Origin: Oscillospiraceae bacterium
GTDB lineage: Bacteria; Bacillota; Clostridia; Saccharofermentanales; Saccharofermentanaceae
DNA length: 64,000 bases
Direction of reading: 5' to 3'
NCBI GenBank assembly: GCA_902775565.1
Contig: CACYMP010000006.1
Span: 1 to 64,000 of the forward strand
Part shown: positions 50,993-59,785 of the stretch, one piece after another
Numbering within the stretch: position 1 is the stretch's first letter
Layout: each line of letters opens with the position of its first letter
Notes under the pieces: generated by a model
Databases searched by the model: none
The model's input: the letters and a program-made list of their open reading frames with translations, nothing else
What the model was told of the DNA's origin: nothing
Made by a program: the position numbers and the translations under genes

Positions 50993-52297
50993 TCAGACCG
51001 GTCTCCAGAAGATCCAGACGAAAAGGTATCCCGAGATGACTGCCGTCAGCGTGAAAGGGATACCTATTTTCATGAAGTCGCGGAACCTGACCTCATAGCC
51101 TTCTTTTCTGAGCATTCCTACGCCTGCGATGTTGGCGGAAGCTCCGATCGGAGTGAGATTGCCGCCTAAAGTTGCACCGACAAGAAGTCCGAAGAAAAGG
51201 AAATACGGTTCGACGTTCATCGTGTTTGCAACGGTTGCAAGGAGCGGGAGCATCGTTGCGGTATAAGGGATGTTGTCGATGAATGCGGAAATGATGACTG
51301 AACCCCAGACGACGATGGTGAAGAGAACGAATCTGTTGTTGCCGCCTGCCTTTGCAATGAGGTTTGCCACGTCCTTGATGAGGCCGACTTCATTGATCGC
51401 AGCGATGACTACGAAAAGACCTGCTAACAGGGCCATGGTGTCATAGTCCATTGCGTTGAGCGAATGGAGCATACCCTTGAACGATCTCTGCTTGATGAGT
51501 TCCCAGATGATAGTCAGTACGCCGCATGCCATGCAGATGTAGCCGTTGATCATTTCGGGAGTGTTCGGGATGAATGAAGCGATGATGAGGAGGACTACAT
51601 GACCGACCATCGTGATGGTGGGGACATAGTCGGTAACCTTTGTGTGCTCGTTGCTTGATACGGGAGCCTTATCCTTGCGGAAAAGGATCATCATGATCGG
51701 GACCGTGAGGAGAGCTCCGAGCTCGACTGCGAAGAACATTCCCGGCCTGCCGTGCATCCAAAAGAAGTCGTTAAAGTTCATCTTGGCTGAAGCGGCGAGC
51801 ATGATCGACGTCGTGTCGCCTACGAGTGTTGCGGCGCCCTGAAGATTGGATGATACCGCGATGGCGATGATCATGCCGACAGGATTCTTATTGAGTTTCT
51901 TGCAGATCGCAAGGCCTACCGGAGCTACCATGAGGACTGTTGCGACGTTGTCGATGAAAGCCGATATGATACCGGAGAAAAGAGACATGAGGACCGTGAC
52001 CCAGATGACGTTGGGAGCGAGCCTTAAGAGAGCCTCCGCGATCCTGTTGGGCATCTTGGATTCGATGAAATAGTCGACGATGACCATTGTTCCGAAAAGC
52101 ATCATGAGGACGTTCCAGTCGATCGCACCGGGAACCTTGGATACGGGCAGGATCTGGAAGATGACCATTAAGGTGGCTGTCGTGAGCGCAACTACCGCGC
52201 GGCGCTTCGGAAGCAGCACCAAAAGCACGTACATCACCACAAACAGGGCGATGGCCAGATATTTCATATATTGAGCATTACCGAAAAAATTACCCAT
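50993..52297 (-). CDS. ArsB/NhaD-type ion transporter (SLC13-like superfamily), 434 aa
   Basis: Eleven to twelve helices with two inverted repeats, each bearing the family motif: FIDNVATVLMVAPVG and FIDNIPYTATMLPLL in helices, SNLQGAATLVGDTTSI and GGNLTPIGASANI in the re-entrant loops. This is the arsenite/Na+-H+ (ArsB/NhaD) branch of ion transporters; the substrate is not certain. AGAGGAAAGACAGTCT precedes the start at 52297, preferred to one 20 codons earlier. It converges with the GGDEF gene (3 bases apart). Confidence 0.85.
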   Translation of the reverse strand: MGNFFGNAQYMKYLAIALFVVMYVLLVLLPKRRAVVALTTATLMVIFQILPVSKVPGAIDWNVLMMLFGTMVIVDYFIESKMPNRIAEALLRLAPNVIWVTVLMSLFSGIISAFIDNVATVLMVAPVGLAICKKLNKNPVGMIIAIAVSSNLQGAATLVGDTTSIMLAASAKMNFNDFFWMHGRPGMFFAVELGALLTVPIMMILFRKDKAPVSSNEHTKVTDYVPTITMVGHVVLLIIASFIPNTPEMINGYICMACGVLTIIWELIKQRSFKGMLHSLNAMDYDTMALLAGLFVVIAAINEVGLIKDVANLIAKAGGNNRFVLFTIVVWGSVIISAFIDNIPYTATMLPLLATVANTMNVEPYFLFFGLLVGATLGGNLTPIGASANIAGVGMLRKEGYEVRFRDFMKIGIPFTLTAVISGYLFVWIFWRPV

Positions 52298-52385
52298 AGA
52301 CTGTCTTTCCTCTAAAAAATACTTAAAAAGAATAAAAGACAGAGCATGGCAAGTCAAGGCAGACTACTATTAAAGAAAACTATGT

Positions 52386-52391
52386 TAATAT
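52386..52391 (+). promoter_or_regulatory. extended -10 box of a probable leaderless transcript
   Basis: TGTTAATAT gives an extended -10 (TG-N-TAATAT at 52386-52391) followed by 8 bases and the ATG at 52400, with no Shine-Dalgarno sequence. Confidence 0.4.
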
Positions 52392-52399
52392 GTTTTCAT

Positions 52400-53503
52400 A
52401 TGGATGATTTGACCAAGAAAGTACCTATAGTCATACCTTCGTATGAGCCGGATGAACGGCTTATTACGCTGCTGAACGATTTCGTAAAGGAAGACATGGC
52501 ACCGGTCATTATCGTCAATGACGGCAGCGGCCCCGAGTACGACGAGATCTTTGCCAAGGCAGCCGCGATCATCGAACCCCACGGCGGGAAATACATCTCT
52601 TACCGTCCCAACAGAGGTAAGGGCAGAGCACTCAAGACCGCATTCGAATATATCAGAGACAATATGCCCGATGTGATCGGATGTGTAACCGCCGACTCTG
52701 ACGGACAGCATACGCCGGCATGCATAGCGTCAATAATAGGCGCGCTGATAGCAAATCCGGATTCCCTCATTCTGGGAGTCAGAAAGTTCGACGGCGAGGA
52801 TGTCCCCTGGAAGAGCCGTGTCGGCAATAACATCACGATCAAGGTGTTCTCGTATGTGTCGGGAGTCAAGGTAAGCGATACACAGACTGGCCTTCGCGGT
52901 ATCCCGTTGGATTTCATGACCGATCTTATCGACTGTAAGGGCGAAAGATTCGAATTCGAGACACAGATGCTTTTAGAGTGCGCCGGCAGACTGAAGATCC
53001 ATGAGGTTCCCATCAAGACCGTCTATGATTCCAAGGAGAATCACCAGACGCACTTCGATCCGTTCAAGGATTCGGTCCGCATTTATAAGATACTCGGAGT
53101 CAAATTTGTTAAATACATGTTTGCTTCGCTCTCATCGTTCGTTGTGGACATTATCCTTTTTTCTGTTTTCTGCAGGATATTTGCAGGAGCGATCCCGGAA
53201 GCGTATCTCGTACAGTTTTCGACGATATGCGCGAGGCTGATCTCCGCGACATATAACTACATCATCAATTACACTCTTGTATTCAAGAGCCGTGCCGGAA
53301 AGGGCACGTCACTCGTCAAATATGCCATCCTGGCCTTTGTCCAGATGCAGGCGAGCGCATGGTCTGTTGCCGGGATATGTTTCCTTCTTCCGGTTGTTCC
53401 GAAGACACTTATCAAGTGTATCGTTGATACACTGCTCTTCCTGCTGAGCTATTCTATCCAGCAGAGATTTGTTTTCGCATCTAAAAAGAAAAAAGCCGAA
53501 TAA
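52400..53503 (+). CDS. GT2 glycosyltransferase fused to a GtrA-like membrane domain, 367 aa
   Basis: Residues 1-230 form a GT2 domain (PIVIPSYEPDERL; IIVNDGSG; TADSDGQH with the D-x-D metal site), as in dolichyl-phosphate-mannose synthase-like enzymes. Residues 235-360 carry four helices of the GtrA family, often involved in flipping lipid-linked sugars or anchoring GT2 domains. The protein probably makes and handles a polyprenyl-phosphate sugar for envelope glycosylation. The ATG at 52400 is chosen on the basis of the -10 box; in-frame ATGs at 52346 and 52382 are alternatives without ribosome sites. Confidence 0.82.
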   Translation: MDDLTKKVPIVIPSYEPDERLITLLNDFVKEDMAPVIIVNDGSGPEYDEIFAKAAAIIEPHGGKYISYRPNRGKGRALKTAFEYIRDNMPDVIGCVTADSDGQHTPACIASIIGALIANPDSLILGVRKFDGEDVPWKSRVGNNITIKVFSYVSGVKVSDTQTGLRGIPLDFMTDLIDCKGERFEFETQMLLECAGRLKIHEVPIKTVYDSKENHQTHFDPFKDSVRIYKILGVKFVKYMFASLSSFVVDIILFSVFCRIFAGAIPEAYLVQFSTICARLISATYNYIINYTLVFKSRAGKGTSLVKYAILAFVQMQASAWSVAGICFLLPVVPKTLIKCIVDTLLFLLSYSIQQRFVFASKKKKAE

Positions 53504-53509
53504 GATCCT

Positions 53510-54685
53510 TTAATCTGCAGGATGCTTCTTGTACATGCTCTTGAGCATGATGGGCACGGCTATCGAACTGAAAAGGATCAGTATGATGACTCCTGTGAAA
53601 TAGTCAGGCGTGATAAGTCCTACCGCAAGGCCGGCTTTCGCTGTGATCAGGGCAACCTCGCCTCTGGTCATCATGCCGACACCGATCTTGAGGGAATCAT
53701 TGAAGCTGAATCTGCAGAGCTTGGAGACTGCGCCGCAGCCTATGATCTTCGCGATGCAGGCGACCGCTACGAAAGCGACTGAGAAGAGAAGGAGCTTTAA
53801 GTTCATTGAAGAAAAGGAGACCTTGAGGCCGATACCCGCGAAGAAGATGGGCGCGAAAACCATGTATGCGCTGATATCGACTCTTCTTTCAACGTATTTG
53901 GCGTCATGGAGGTTGCAAAGGACGATTCCCGCAACATAAGCACCGGTGATCTCAGCGATGCCGAAATAGGTCTTGGAGATATATGCCATTACGATGCAGT
54001 AAACGAGAGCGATGATAGGGATACGTCTCGTATGCTCGTAACGGTTGTCGAGCCACTTGAAGATATTGTATACGATGAATCCGGTGATGATGGCTACCGC
54101 GAAGAACAGCACTGCCTTGAGAATGATCATCCAGACATTGGTGTTGGTGTCCTTTGCGCTGAGTACGAAAGTCAGGACGATGATGCCGATGACATCGTCG
54201 ATGATGGCGGAGCTCACGATGGTCGTTCCGACAGTTCCGTTGAGCTTGCCGAGCTCCTTGAGGGCAGCGACCGTGATGCTGACCGAGGTTGCGGACATGA
54301 TGGTGCCGATGAAAAGGGCTTTGTAGAACTGCTCGCTTCCGATGGTGTCAAATCCGTAGAAGCTCATGAAAAGGATAGTTCCGAGGATTATGGGGACGAA
54401 AACGCCGGCACATGCGATGGCGGTCGCTTTAAGTCCCGTCTGCTTGAGCTTTTTCATGTCAGTTGCAAGACCCGCCTCGAACATGAGCATGATGACGCCG
54501 ATCTCGGCCATCTTGGTAATGAAGTCAGTCTCGCTGACAAAGCCAAGGACCGCAGGTCCGATCAAAACGCCGGCGAGGATCTCACCGACGACTTCAGGAG
54601 CGTGAAGCTTGCGGGCAAGAATGCCGAATGCCTTTGCGCTCAATAAAATGATTGCCAGATCACGTAAGAATGAAAAATCTTCCAA
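53510..54685 (-). CDS. cation:proton antiporter of the CPA2 (Kef/NapA-like) family, 391 aa
   Basis: About twelve helices; the N-terminal KLHAPEVVGEILAGVLIGPAVLG and the helix with SSAIIDDVIGI (the acidic ion-binding pair) fit the CPA2 monovalent cation/H+ antiporters. The RCK/TrkA-N domain of KefB/C is absent, so it is of the shorter NapA/MagA type. A TTG start is used, with GGAGC 8 bases upstream (54685-54698). It converges with the GT2-GtrA gene, 6 bases apart. Confidence 0.87.
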   Translation of the reverse strand: MEDFSFLRDLAIILLSAKAFGILARKLHAPEVVGEILAGVLIGPAVLGFVSETDFITKMAEIGVIMLMFEAGLATDMKKLKQTGLKATAIACAGVFVPIILGTILFMSFYGFDTIGSEQFYKALFIGTIMSATSVSITVAALKELGKLNGTVGTTIVSSAIIDDVIGIIVLTFVLSAKDTNTNVWMIILKAVLFFAVAIITGFIVYNIFKWLDNRYEHTRRIPIIALVYCIVMAYISKTYFGIAEITGAYVAGIVLCNLHDAKYVERRVDISAYMVFAPIFFAGIGLKVSFSSMNLKLLLFSVAFVAVACIAKIIGCGAVSKLCRFSFNDSLKIGVGMMTRGEVALITAKAGLAVGLITPDYFTGVIILILFSSIAVPIMLKSMYKKHPAD

Positions 54686-54713
54686 AATACCGCTCCTTTT
54701 TTAACCCGCATGC

Positions 54714-54746
54714 ATAATAGCACGCATTTGAGGGGACGATTATAAT
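54714..54746. promoter_or_regulatory. divergent -10 boxes between antiporter and FkbH-like genes
   Basis: On the minus strand TGCTATTAT (-10 at 54719-54714) serves the antiporter; on the plus strand TATAAT (54741-54746) serves the FkbH-like operon. Neither has a convincing -35. Confidence 0.5.
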
Positions 54747-54801
54747 ACAGAGTGCTAAAATGTTGTATTATTATTTATATTTTTTTGTTCATGGGGGCAA
54801 C

Positions 54802-56601
54802 ATGGCGCTAAAAGAATTGGAGTATCCTTTTGATCCGGATTATATCCTGCGCAAAAAGAAAGCCTTAAGAAGACAGCTCACAGAGCGCGAAGGCATCACT
54901 TATACAGATAAGAAGATTGCGATCCTCGGAGGATCGACCACCAGCGACATCAAGCTGATACTGGAGCTTTTCCTTCTCAACTACGGCATCAGGCCGGAGT
55001 TCTACGAATCGGAATACAACAAGTACTATGAGGATGCGGTTTTCGGCAACGAGGAACTGGAAGTGTTTAACCCGGACCTTGTATTTATCCATACGACATC
55101 CCGCAACATCTTAAACTTCCCTGTTGTAAGCGACAGCGCCGAAGCGGTCGAAGCGCTTGCGGATGAGACAATGGCGCGTTTTACGCAGATCTGGGAAAAG
55201 CTCGATCAGAAATTCCACTGCACCATTATCCAGAACAATTTCGAGCAGCCGTATTACAGACTCATGGGCAACGCGGATGTATCCGATATCCACGGAAGGC
55301 TCAATTTCATCAACAGGCTCAACGAGCGTTTCTACGATTACGCAAGGAATCACGAGAATTTCTTTATTCATGACATCAACTACATCTCGGCTGTCTACGG
55401 AATAAAGAAATGGTCCGATCCGGGCGACTGGTACAGATACAAGTATGCGGTTGCAGTTTCGGCCATCCCGGAGTTTGCTTTCAACCTTTCGCACATAATC
55501 AAGGCGGTTTACGGCAAGAATAAGAAGGCGTTCGCCCTTGATATGGACAACACCCTCTGGGGCGGCATCGTAGGCGACGACGGCCCTGAGAATATCCACA
55601 TAGGGCACGAGGATGCGGAATCCGAACTGTTCACCGAATTCCAGCAGTACATCAAGGCACATAAGGATCTGGGAATCCTTCTGACCGTCGCTTCCAAGAA
55701 CGACGAGGAGAATGCGCTGGCAGGTCTCGCGCGTCCCGATTCCACGCTGAAGCAGGATGATTTCCTCATCATCCGCGCCAACTGGGATAACAAGGACCTC
55801 AACATAAAAAAGACAGCGGCAGACATCAACATCGGCGCCGATTCTTTTGTGTTCGTTGATGACAACCCCGTCGAAAGGGCGCTCGTAGAAGCTCAGGTTC
55901 CGGGCATCAGCGTGCCTGAGGTCGGCGCTCCTGAGACATATATCGACATTATCGATTCCAACGGTTTCTTTGAGGTCACCGGGCTTTCGGCTGAAGACTT
56001 AAAGCGTAACGGAATGTACAAGGCAAACATGGAAAGAGCGAAGGCATCCGCATCTTTCGATGATTACGACGACTACTTAAGGTCGCTCGAAATGCAGGCC
56101 GAGATCAAGCCTTTCACACCTCTTTATATGGCAAGGATCGCCGAGCTTACGAACAAGAGCAACCAGTTCAACCTCACGACCCTCCGCTGCAGCCAGGCAG
56201 AGATCGAGAAGTTTGCGGCCGATCCCGCGTATATTACGCGCTACGGCAGGCTTGAGGACAAATTCGGCGATAACGGCGTTGTCGCGGTATCCTTCGGCCA
56301 TGAGACGGAAGAGGACGGGGAAAAGGTATTCCTGATGGATCTCTGGCTTATGAGCTGCAGAGTCTTGAAGCGCGGCATGGAATTTGCCATGATGGACGAG
56401 TTCGTTGCCGAGTGCAAAGAGCGCGGAATTGCCAAGATCAAAGGCTTTTATTATCCTACCGCGAAGAATAAAATGGTTAAGGACTTTTACGGAATGCAGG
56501 GATTTGTTAAAATCCGTGAGTCGGAGGACGGGTCAGCCGAATGGGAACTCGATCTTTCCGCGCCGTATTTTTCTAAGAACGTCGCGATCAAAGTCAATTG
56601 A
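54802..56601 (+). CDS. FkbH-like HAD-IIIC protein, 599 aa
   Basis: The N-terminal 230 residues look SGNH-like (IAILGGSTTSDIKLIL). The HAD-IIIC/FkbH domain follows with nucleophile Asp247 and Asp249 in ALDMDNTLWGG and a late D-D pair (FVDDNPVERAL). A GNAT-like C-terminal region (440-599) completes it. FkbH enzymes turn 1,3-bisphosphoglycerate into glyceryl-S-ACP; the ACP is encoded next. GGGGGCAAC sets the start. It is the first of a three-gene set with ACP and MBOAT. Confidence 0.85.
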   Translation: MALKELEYPFDPDYILRKKKALRRQLTEREGITYTDKKIAILGGSTTSDIKLILELFLLNYGIRPEFYESEYNKYYEDAVFGNEELEVFNPDLVFIHTTSRNILNFPVVSDSAEAVEALADETMARFTQIWEKLDQKFHCTIIQNNFEQPYYRLMGNADVSDIHGRLNFINRLNERFYDYARNHENFFIHDINYISAVYGIKKWSDPGDWYRYKYAVAVSAIPEFAFNLSHIIKAVYGKNKKAFALDMDNTLWGGIVGDDGPENIHIGHEDAESELFTEFQQYIKAHKDLGILLTVASKNDEENALAGLARPDSTLKQDDFLIIRANWDNKDLNIKKTAADINIGADSFVFVDDNPVERALVEAQVPGISVPEVGAPETYIDIIDSNGFFEVTGLSAEDLKRNGMYKANMERAKASASFDDYDDYLRSLEMQAEIKPFTPLYMARIAELTNKSNQFNLTTLRCSQAEIEKFAADPAYITRYGRLEDKFGDNGVVAVSFGHETEEDGEKVFLMDLWLMSCRVLKRGMEFAMMDEFVAECKERGIAKIKGFYYPTAKNKMVKDFYGMQGFVKIRESEDGSAEWELDLSAPYFSKNVAIKVN

Positions 56602-56618
56602 CATAAGGAGATACTGTA

Positions 56619-56861
56619 ATGACAAGAGAAGAAGTTTTCGTAAAGCTTAACGAGATATTTCAGGATGTTTTCGACGATGAGGACATCAATGTAACCGATT
56701 CCACCACTGCAGCCGATGTTGACGGCTGGGATTCGCTCGAGCACATCAACCTGCTCGTTGCTATCGAGAGAGGCTTTGGCATCAGATTTACGATGGGTGA
56801 GACAACAGGTCTCAAGAATGTCGGCGAGATGGTCGACAAGATCATGGCTCACCTCGGATAA
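56619..56861 (+). CDS. acyl carrier protein, 80 aa
   Basis: The phosphopantetheine site is Ser39 in GWDSLEHINL. Acidic helices on both sides and 80 residues are typical of ACPs. It should be charged with glyceryl (or another short acyl) by the FkbH-like protein and hand it to the MBOAT. ATAAGGAGATACTGTA precedes the start, 17 bases after the FkbH stop. Confidence 0.9.
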   Translation: MTREEVFVKLNEIFQDVFDDEDINVTDSTTAADVDGWDSLEHINLLVAIERGFGIRFTMGETTGLKNVGEMVDKIMAHLG

Positions 56862-56867
56862 TCCTAA

Positions 56868-58406
56868 ATGTCGCTCGTATCAGCCGCTTTCCTGATATTT
56901 GTTGCGTTTACCGCATTCATCTACTATCTCATGCCCGGCGGCGCGAGACGGTGGGTGCTGCTTGCGGCCAGCCTGGCATTCTGCGCGTCCTGCGGATTTT
57001 ATTCGCTCGTTTTCGTGCTCCTGGCTGCGGTCACGACCTATATCGGAGGATTGTTGGCGGGACCTTCAAAGAGCAGGGGTCTAAGGAATGCCGCAACGGT
57101 GATCACTGTTGTCCTTAACCTCGGAATACTCTGCTCGGTCAGATATTACGGCGTGATCGGTATATTTGCGGAGAATCTGAACAAGGTCTTCGGCGCTTCC
57201 GAAAACACACGCACGTTCATGTACTATGCGGTTCCCGTCGGAATGGCGTTCTATACGCTTCAGCTCATCGGCTACACGCTCGACTGCAGATGGGAGAGGA
57301 CCGAGCCTGAGAAGAACTTCTTCAGGTATCTGCTTTTCGCTACTTATTTCCCGTATTTCACTTCGGGTCCGATGAATTCATATGCGAACCTTTCGGTCAA
57401 GCTTGACGGCGCGAAGGACGCGGTGTTCACCTTCGAAAAGCTCAGGGAGAGCGCCATCAGGATCGCCTGGGGCTTCTTCAAAAAGCTCGTCATCGCAGAC
57501 AGGATCGCTCTGGTAGTCAATAATATCTACGGCGATCACGAGACGTTTGGCGGCCTTTATGTCTTCATCGGTGCCGCATGCTTTGCGATCCAGCTCTATG
57601 CCGATTTCTCCGGGTGCATGGATGTCGTCTTAGGCGCATCACATCTTCTGGGAATCGAGATGCCCGAGAACTTCAACAGTCCGTTCCTTGCGCATACCAT
57701 CCGCGAATACTGGCAGCGCTGGCACATCACTCTGGGCGGCTGGCTCCGTGATTATCTGTTCTATCCGATGCTGCGCACCTCCGTATTTGTTAAGATCGGC
57801 GATGTCTCCAAGAAGCTCTTCGGCAAGAAAAAGGGCAAGAAGGTCCCGACTTACTTCGGACTTATAATTCTTTGGGCAGCAGTAGGTTACTGGCACGGCG
57901 GACTCATGAAGTACGTTATCGGTACGGGATTGCTGCATTGCTTCTACATCATATTGGGCGAACTGGTCGAGCCTGTCTCGGTCAAGCTCAGAAAAGCGCT
58001 TCACAGCGACAAGCTCCCATACAAGATCTTCCAGACGGCACGCACATTCTTCCTTATCTGCCTCGGACACATTTTCTTCAGGGCTAATAACGTTCCTGAC
58101 GCCGTCATGATGTATAAGGCGATATTCAGGCCTTTCTCCATGAGCCGTGAGACTCTGGCATCTCTGGGACTTGATACGGGCAACCTTATCGTGCTGCTTG
58201 TTGCATTTGCAGTCCTTGTCGCAGTCGATATCTATAAATACCGCGAAAAGCAGGAAGAAGAGCCGCGTCTTGTGCTTGCCAGGATCATGAGCAAGCCGGT
58301 TGTGGTATCATGGGCAGTATTCATGCTCCTTGCCGTAGCGGTCCTCATTTTCGGCATGTACGGCTTGGGATATGATTCCGGAGCATTTATTTACGCAAGA
58401 ATATGA
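56868..58406 (+). CDS. MBOAT-family membrane O-acyltransferase, 512 aa
   Basis: About twelve helices and the MBOAT core: FTSGPMNSY, DFSGCMDVVLGAS, YWQRWHITLGGWLRDYLFYP and the catalytic His in GYWHG. It is related to DltB and AlgI, which move acyl groups across the membrane onto envelope polymers. With the ACP and FkbH-like protein it forms a set analogous to DltC-DltB. It starts 6 bases after the ACP gene; the ribosome site is weak (CGGATAATCCTAA), so coupling is likely. No DltD-like SGNH partner follows. Confidence 0.9.
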   Translation: MSLVSAAFLIFVAFTAFIYYLMPGGARRWVLLAASLAFCASCGFYSLVFVLLAAVTTYIGGLLAGPSKSRGLRNAATVITVVLNLGILCSVRYYGVIGIFAENLNKVFGASENTRTFMYYAVPVGMAFYTLQLIGYTLDCRWERTEPEKNFFRYLLFATYFPYFTSGPMNSYANLSVKLDGAKDAVFTFEKLRESAIRIAWGFFKKLVIADRIALVVNNIYGDHETFGGLYVFIGAACFAIQLYADFSGCMDVVLGASHLLGIEMPENFNSPFLAHTIREYWQRWHITLGGWLRDYLFYPMLRTSVFVKIGDVSKKLFGKKKGKKVPTYFGLIILWAAVGYWHGGLMKYVIGTGLLHCFYIILGELVEPVSVKLRKALHSDKLPYKIFQTARTFFLICLGHIFFRANNVPDAVMMYKAIFRPFSMSRETLASLGLDTGNLIVLLVAFAVLVAVDIYKYREKQEEEPRLVLARIMSKPVVVSWAVFMLLAVAVLIFGMYGLGYDSGAFIYARI

Positions 58407-58439
58407 TCTCTTTCGCGGGATTTAACAGGAGGTAATAAC

Positions 58440-59048
58440 ATGAACATTGTTTGTCTTGATATGGAAGGTGTACTGGTACCTGAGATCTGGATCGAGTTCT
58501 CCAAGAAGACCGGCATTCCGGAGCTTACGCGCACTACACGCGACGAACCCGATTACGATAAGCTCATGCACTGGAGACTCGGCATCCTCCGTGAGCACGG
58601 CCTGGGCTTAAAGGAGATCCAGGATGTTATCGCTCAGATCGACCCGCTCCCCGGCGCAAAGGAATTTTTAGATGAGCTCCGCAAGGATATGCAGGTCATC
58701 ATCATAAGCGATACTTTCACACAGTTTGCAATGCCCCTCATGGCAAAGCTCGGCTATCCGTCGTTGTTCTGCAACTCCCTGATCGTAGGTGAGGACGGCA
58801 TGATCGAGGACTTCAAGATGAGAGTCGAGAATTCAAAGCTTTCCACGGTCCGCGCGCTGCAGTCCATCGGTTTTGACACCATCGCTTCCGGCGATTCGTA
58901 TAACGATCTCGCCATGATCAAGGCTTCAAAGGCGGGCTTCCTTTTCAAGAGCACGGAGAAGATCATCGCAGATAACCCGGACATCCCCGCATTTGAGGAT
59001 TTCCCCGAACTTCTTGCTGCGATCAAGGCGGTCCCGGATTCTAACTGA
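58440..59048 (+). CDS. HAD phosphatase of the ThrH type, 202 aa
   Basis: The nucleophile motif is LDMEGVLVPEIW (Asp7, with Glu9 instead of the second Asp), characteristic of ThrH, a dual phosphoserine phosphatase and homoserine phosphotransferase. ISDTF and SGDSYNDLAM complete the HAD motifs. The length of 202 fits ThrH. It may make serine (from phosphoserine). It has its own AGGAGG site and is 33 bases after the MBOAT gene, perhaps in the same operon. Confidence 0.85.
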   Translation: MNIVCLDMEGVLVPEIWIEFSKKTGIPELTRTTRDEPDYDKLMHWRLGILREHGLGLKEIQDVIAQIDPLPGAKEFLDELRKDMQVIIISDTFTQFAMPLMAKLGYPSLFCNSLIVGEDGMIEDFKMRVENSKLSTVRALQSIGFDTIASGDSYNDLAMIKASKAGFLFKSTEKIIADNPDIPAFEDFPELLAAIKAVPDSN

Positions 59049-59065
59049 AGACCGGCCGGCAGTTT

Positions 59066-59446
59066 ATGGATATCTCAAGAGAGATCGCAATTGAACATAT
59101 AAAGAGCCAATACGGAGCGGAACCGGAATTCCCCTGGGAGGGAGATCCGGTTTCCTGCGTTTTCAGGCACTTAGACAACCGCAAATGGTTTGCGCTCATC
59201 ATGCGCGTCAGGAAAGACCGCCTCGGCTTGTCAGGCGATGGCGCCGCTGACTGCATGAATCTCAAGATCGATGACCCGGTCCTGCACGATATGCTATGTC
59301 ACAGCGAGGGGATAATACCCTCGTATCACATGAACAAAAGGCACTGGATAACCGTCCTGCTCGACGGGACAGTCCCCGGTTCTAAGGTTTTCGAATTGCT
59401 GGATGTCAGTTACCGGGCCACCATGAGCAGGCGGAAGAAAAAATAA
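59066..59446 (+). CDS. MmcQ/YjbR family protein, 126 aa
   Basis: The C-terminal YHMNKRHWITVLLDGTVP and the middle MNLKIDDPVLHDML fit the MmcQ/YjbR (DUF419) family, small cytosolic DNA-binding-like proteins of unknown role with a CyaY-like fold. It starts 17 bases after the ThrH-like gene, without a clear ribosome site (GCCGGCAGTTT), probably in the same operon. Confidence 0.75.
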   Translation: MDISREIAIEHIKSQYGAEPEFPWEGDPVSCVFRHLDNRKWFALIMRVRKDRLGLSGDGAADCMNLKIDDPVLHDMLCHSEGIIPSYHMNKRHWITVLLDGTVPGSKVFELLDVSYRATMSRRKKK

Positions 59447-59525
59447 AGTAGATCAGTGTTTTTAAGGGGCTGCAGCGGTGCGGCCTTTTTTGTTTGGACG
59501 GGCGGCACTTTGGTCTGTGGCAGGC

Positions 59526-59713
59526 GTACATACGAAAACCGCTTTTTCAATGAATTTATATGTGCATTTCGGACGTTTTTGCCCCTGCCAGCGAAAAATG
59601 CACATACGAAAACGGTCTTTTTCTTGAAAATATATGTGCGCGAAGGCTTTCAGAGGCCGTTTTCGATGAAAACGCACATATAAAAACAGGCTTTTCTCGA
59701 GTTTCGTATGTAC
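59526..59713. repeat. array of three 40-bp palindromes at exact 74-bp spacing
   Basis: Three 40-base inverted repeats begin at 59526, 59600 and 59674. Each begins G(T/C)ACATA(C/T) and closes with the inverse complement (ATGTGC or ATGTAC), with an inner A-rich/T-rich core. Spacers are 34 bases each (59566-59599, 59640-59673). The array fills the 340 bases between the converging MmcQ-like and gpmI genes; nothing else is seen there except a terminator. The layout matches the array at 16521 (73-bp period, three units), but the repeat sequence is different. Confidence 0.8.
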
Positions 59714-59737
59714 ACACAACCGGTACCTACAATAAAA

Positions 59738-59764
59738 AAGGGCACAGCTTCAAGCCGTGCCCTT
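59738..59764. terminator. bidirectional intrinsic terminator (gpmI end)
   Basis: AAGGGCAC (59738-59745) pairs with GTGCCCTT (59757-59764). On the minus strand it is followed by TTTTATTG, on the plus strand by GGTTTT. Confidence 0.85.
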
Positions 59765-59785
59765 GGTTTTCATAAGCGAAATGAA

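Noticed and set aside
53906..54646. 246-codon plus-strand frame opposite the antiporter gene
   Set aside because: It is the antisense shadow of a well-supported membrane protein, is dominated by Asp/Glu/Gly codons and has no ribosome site.
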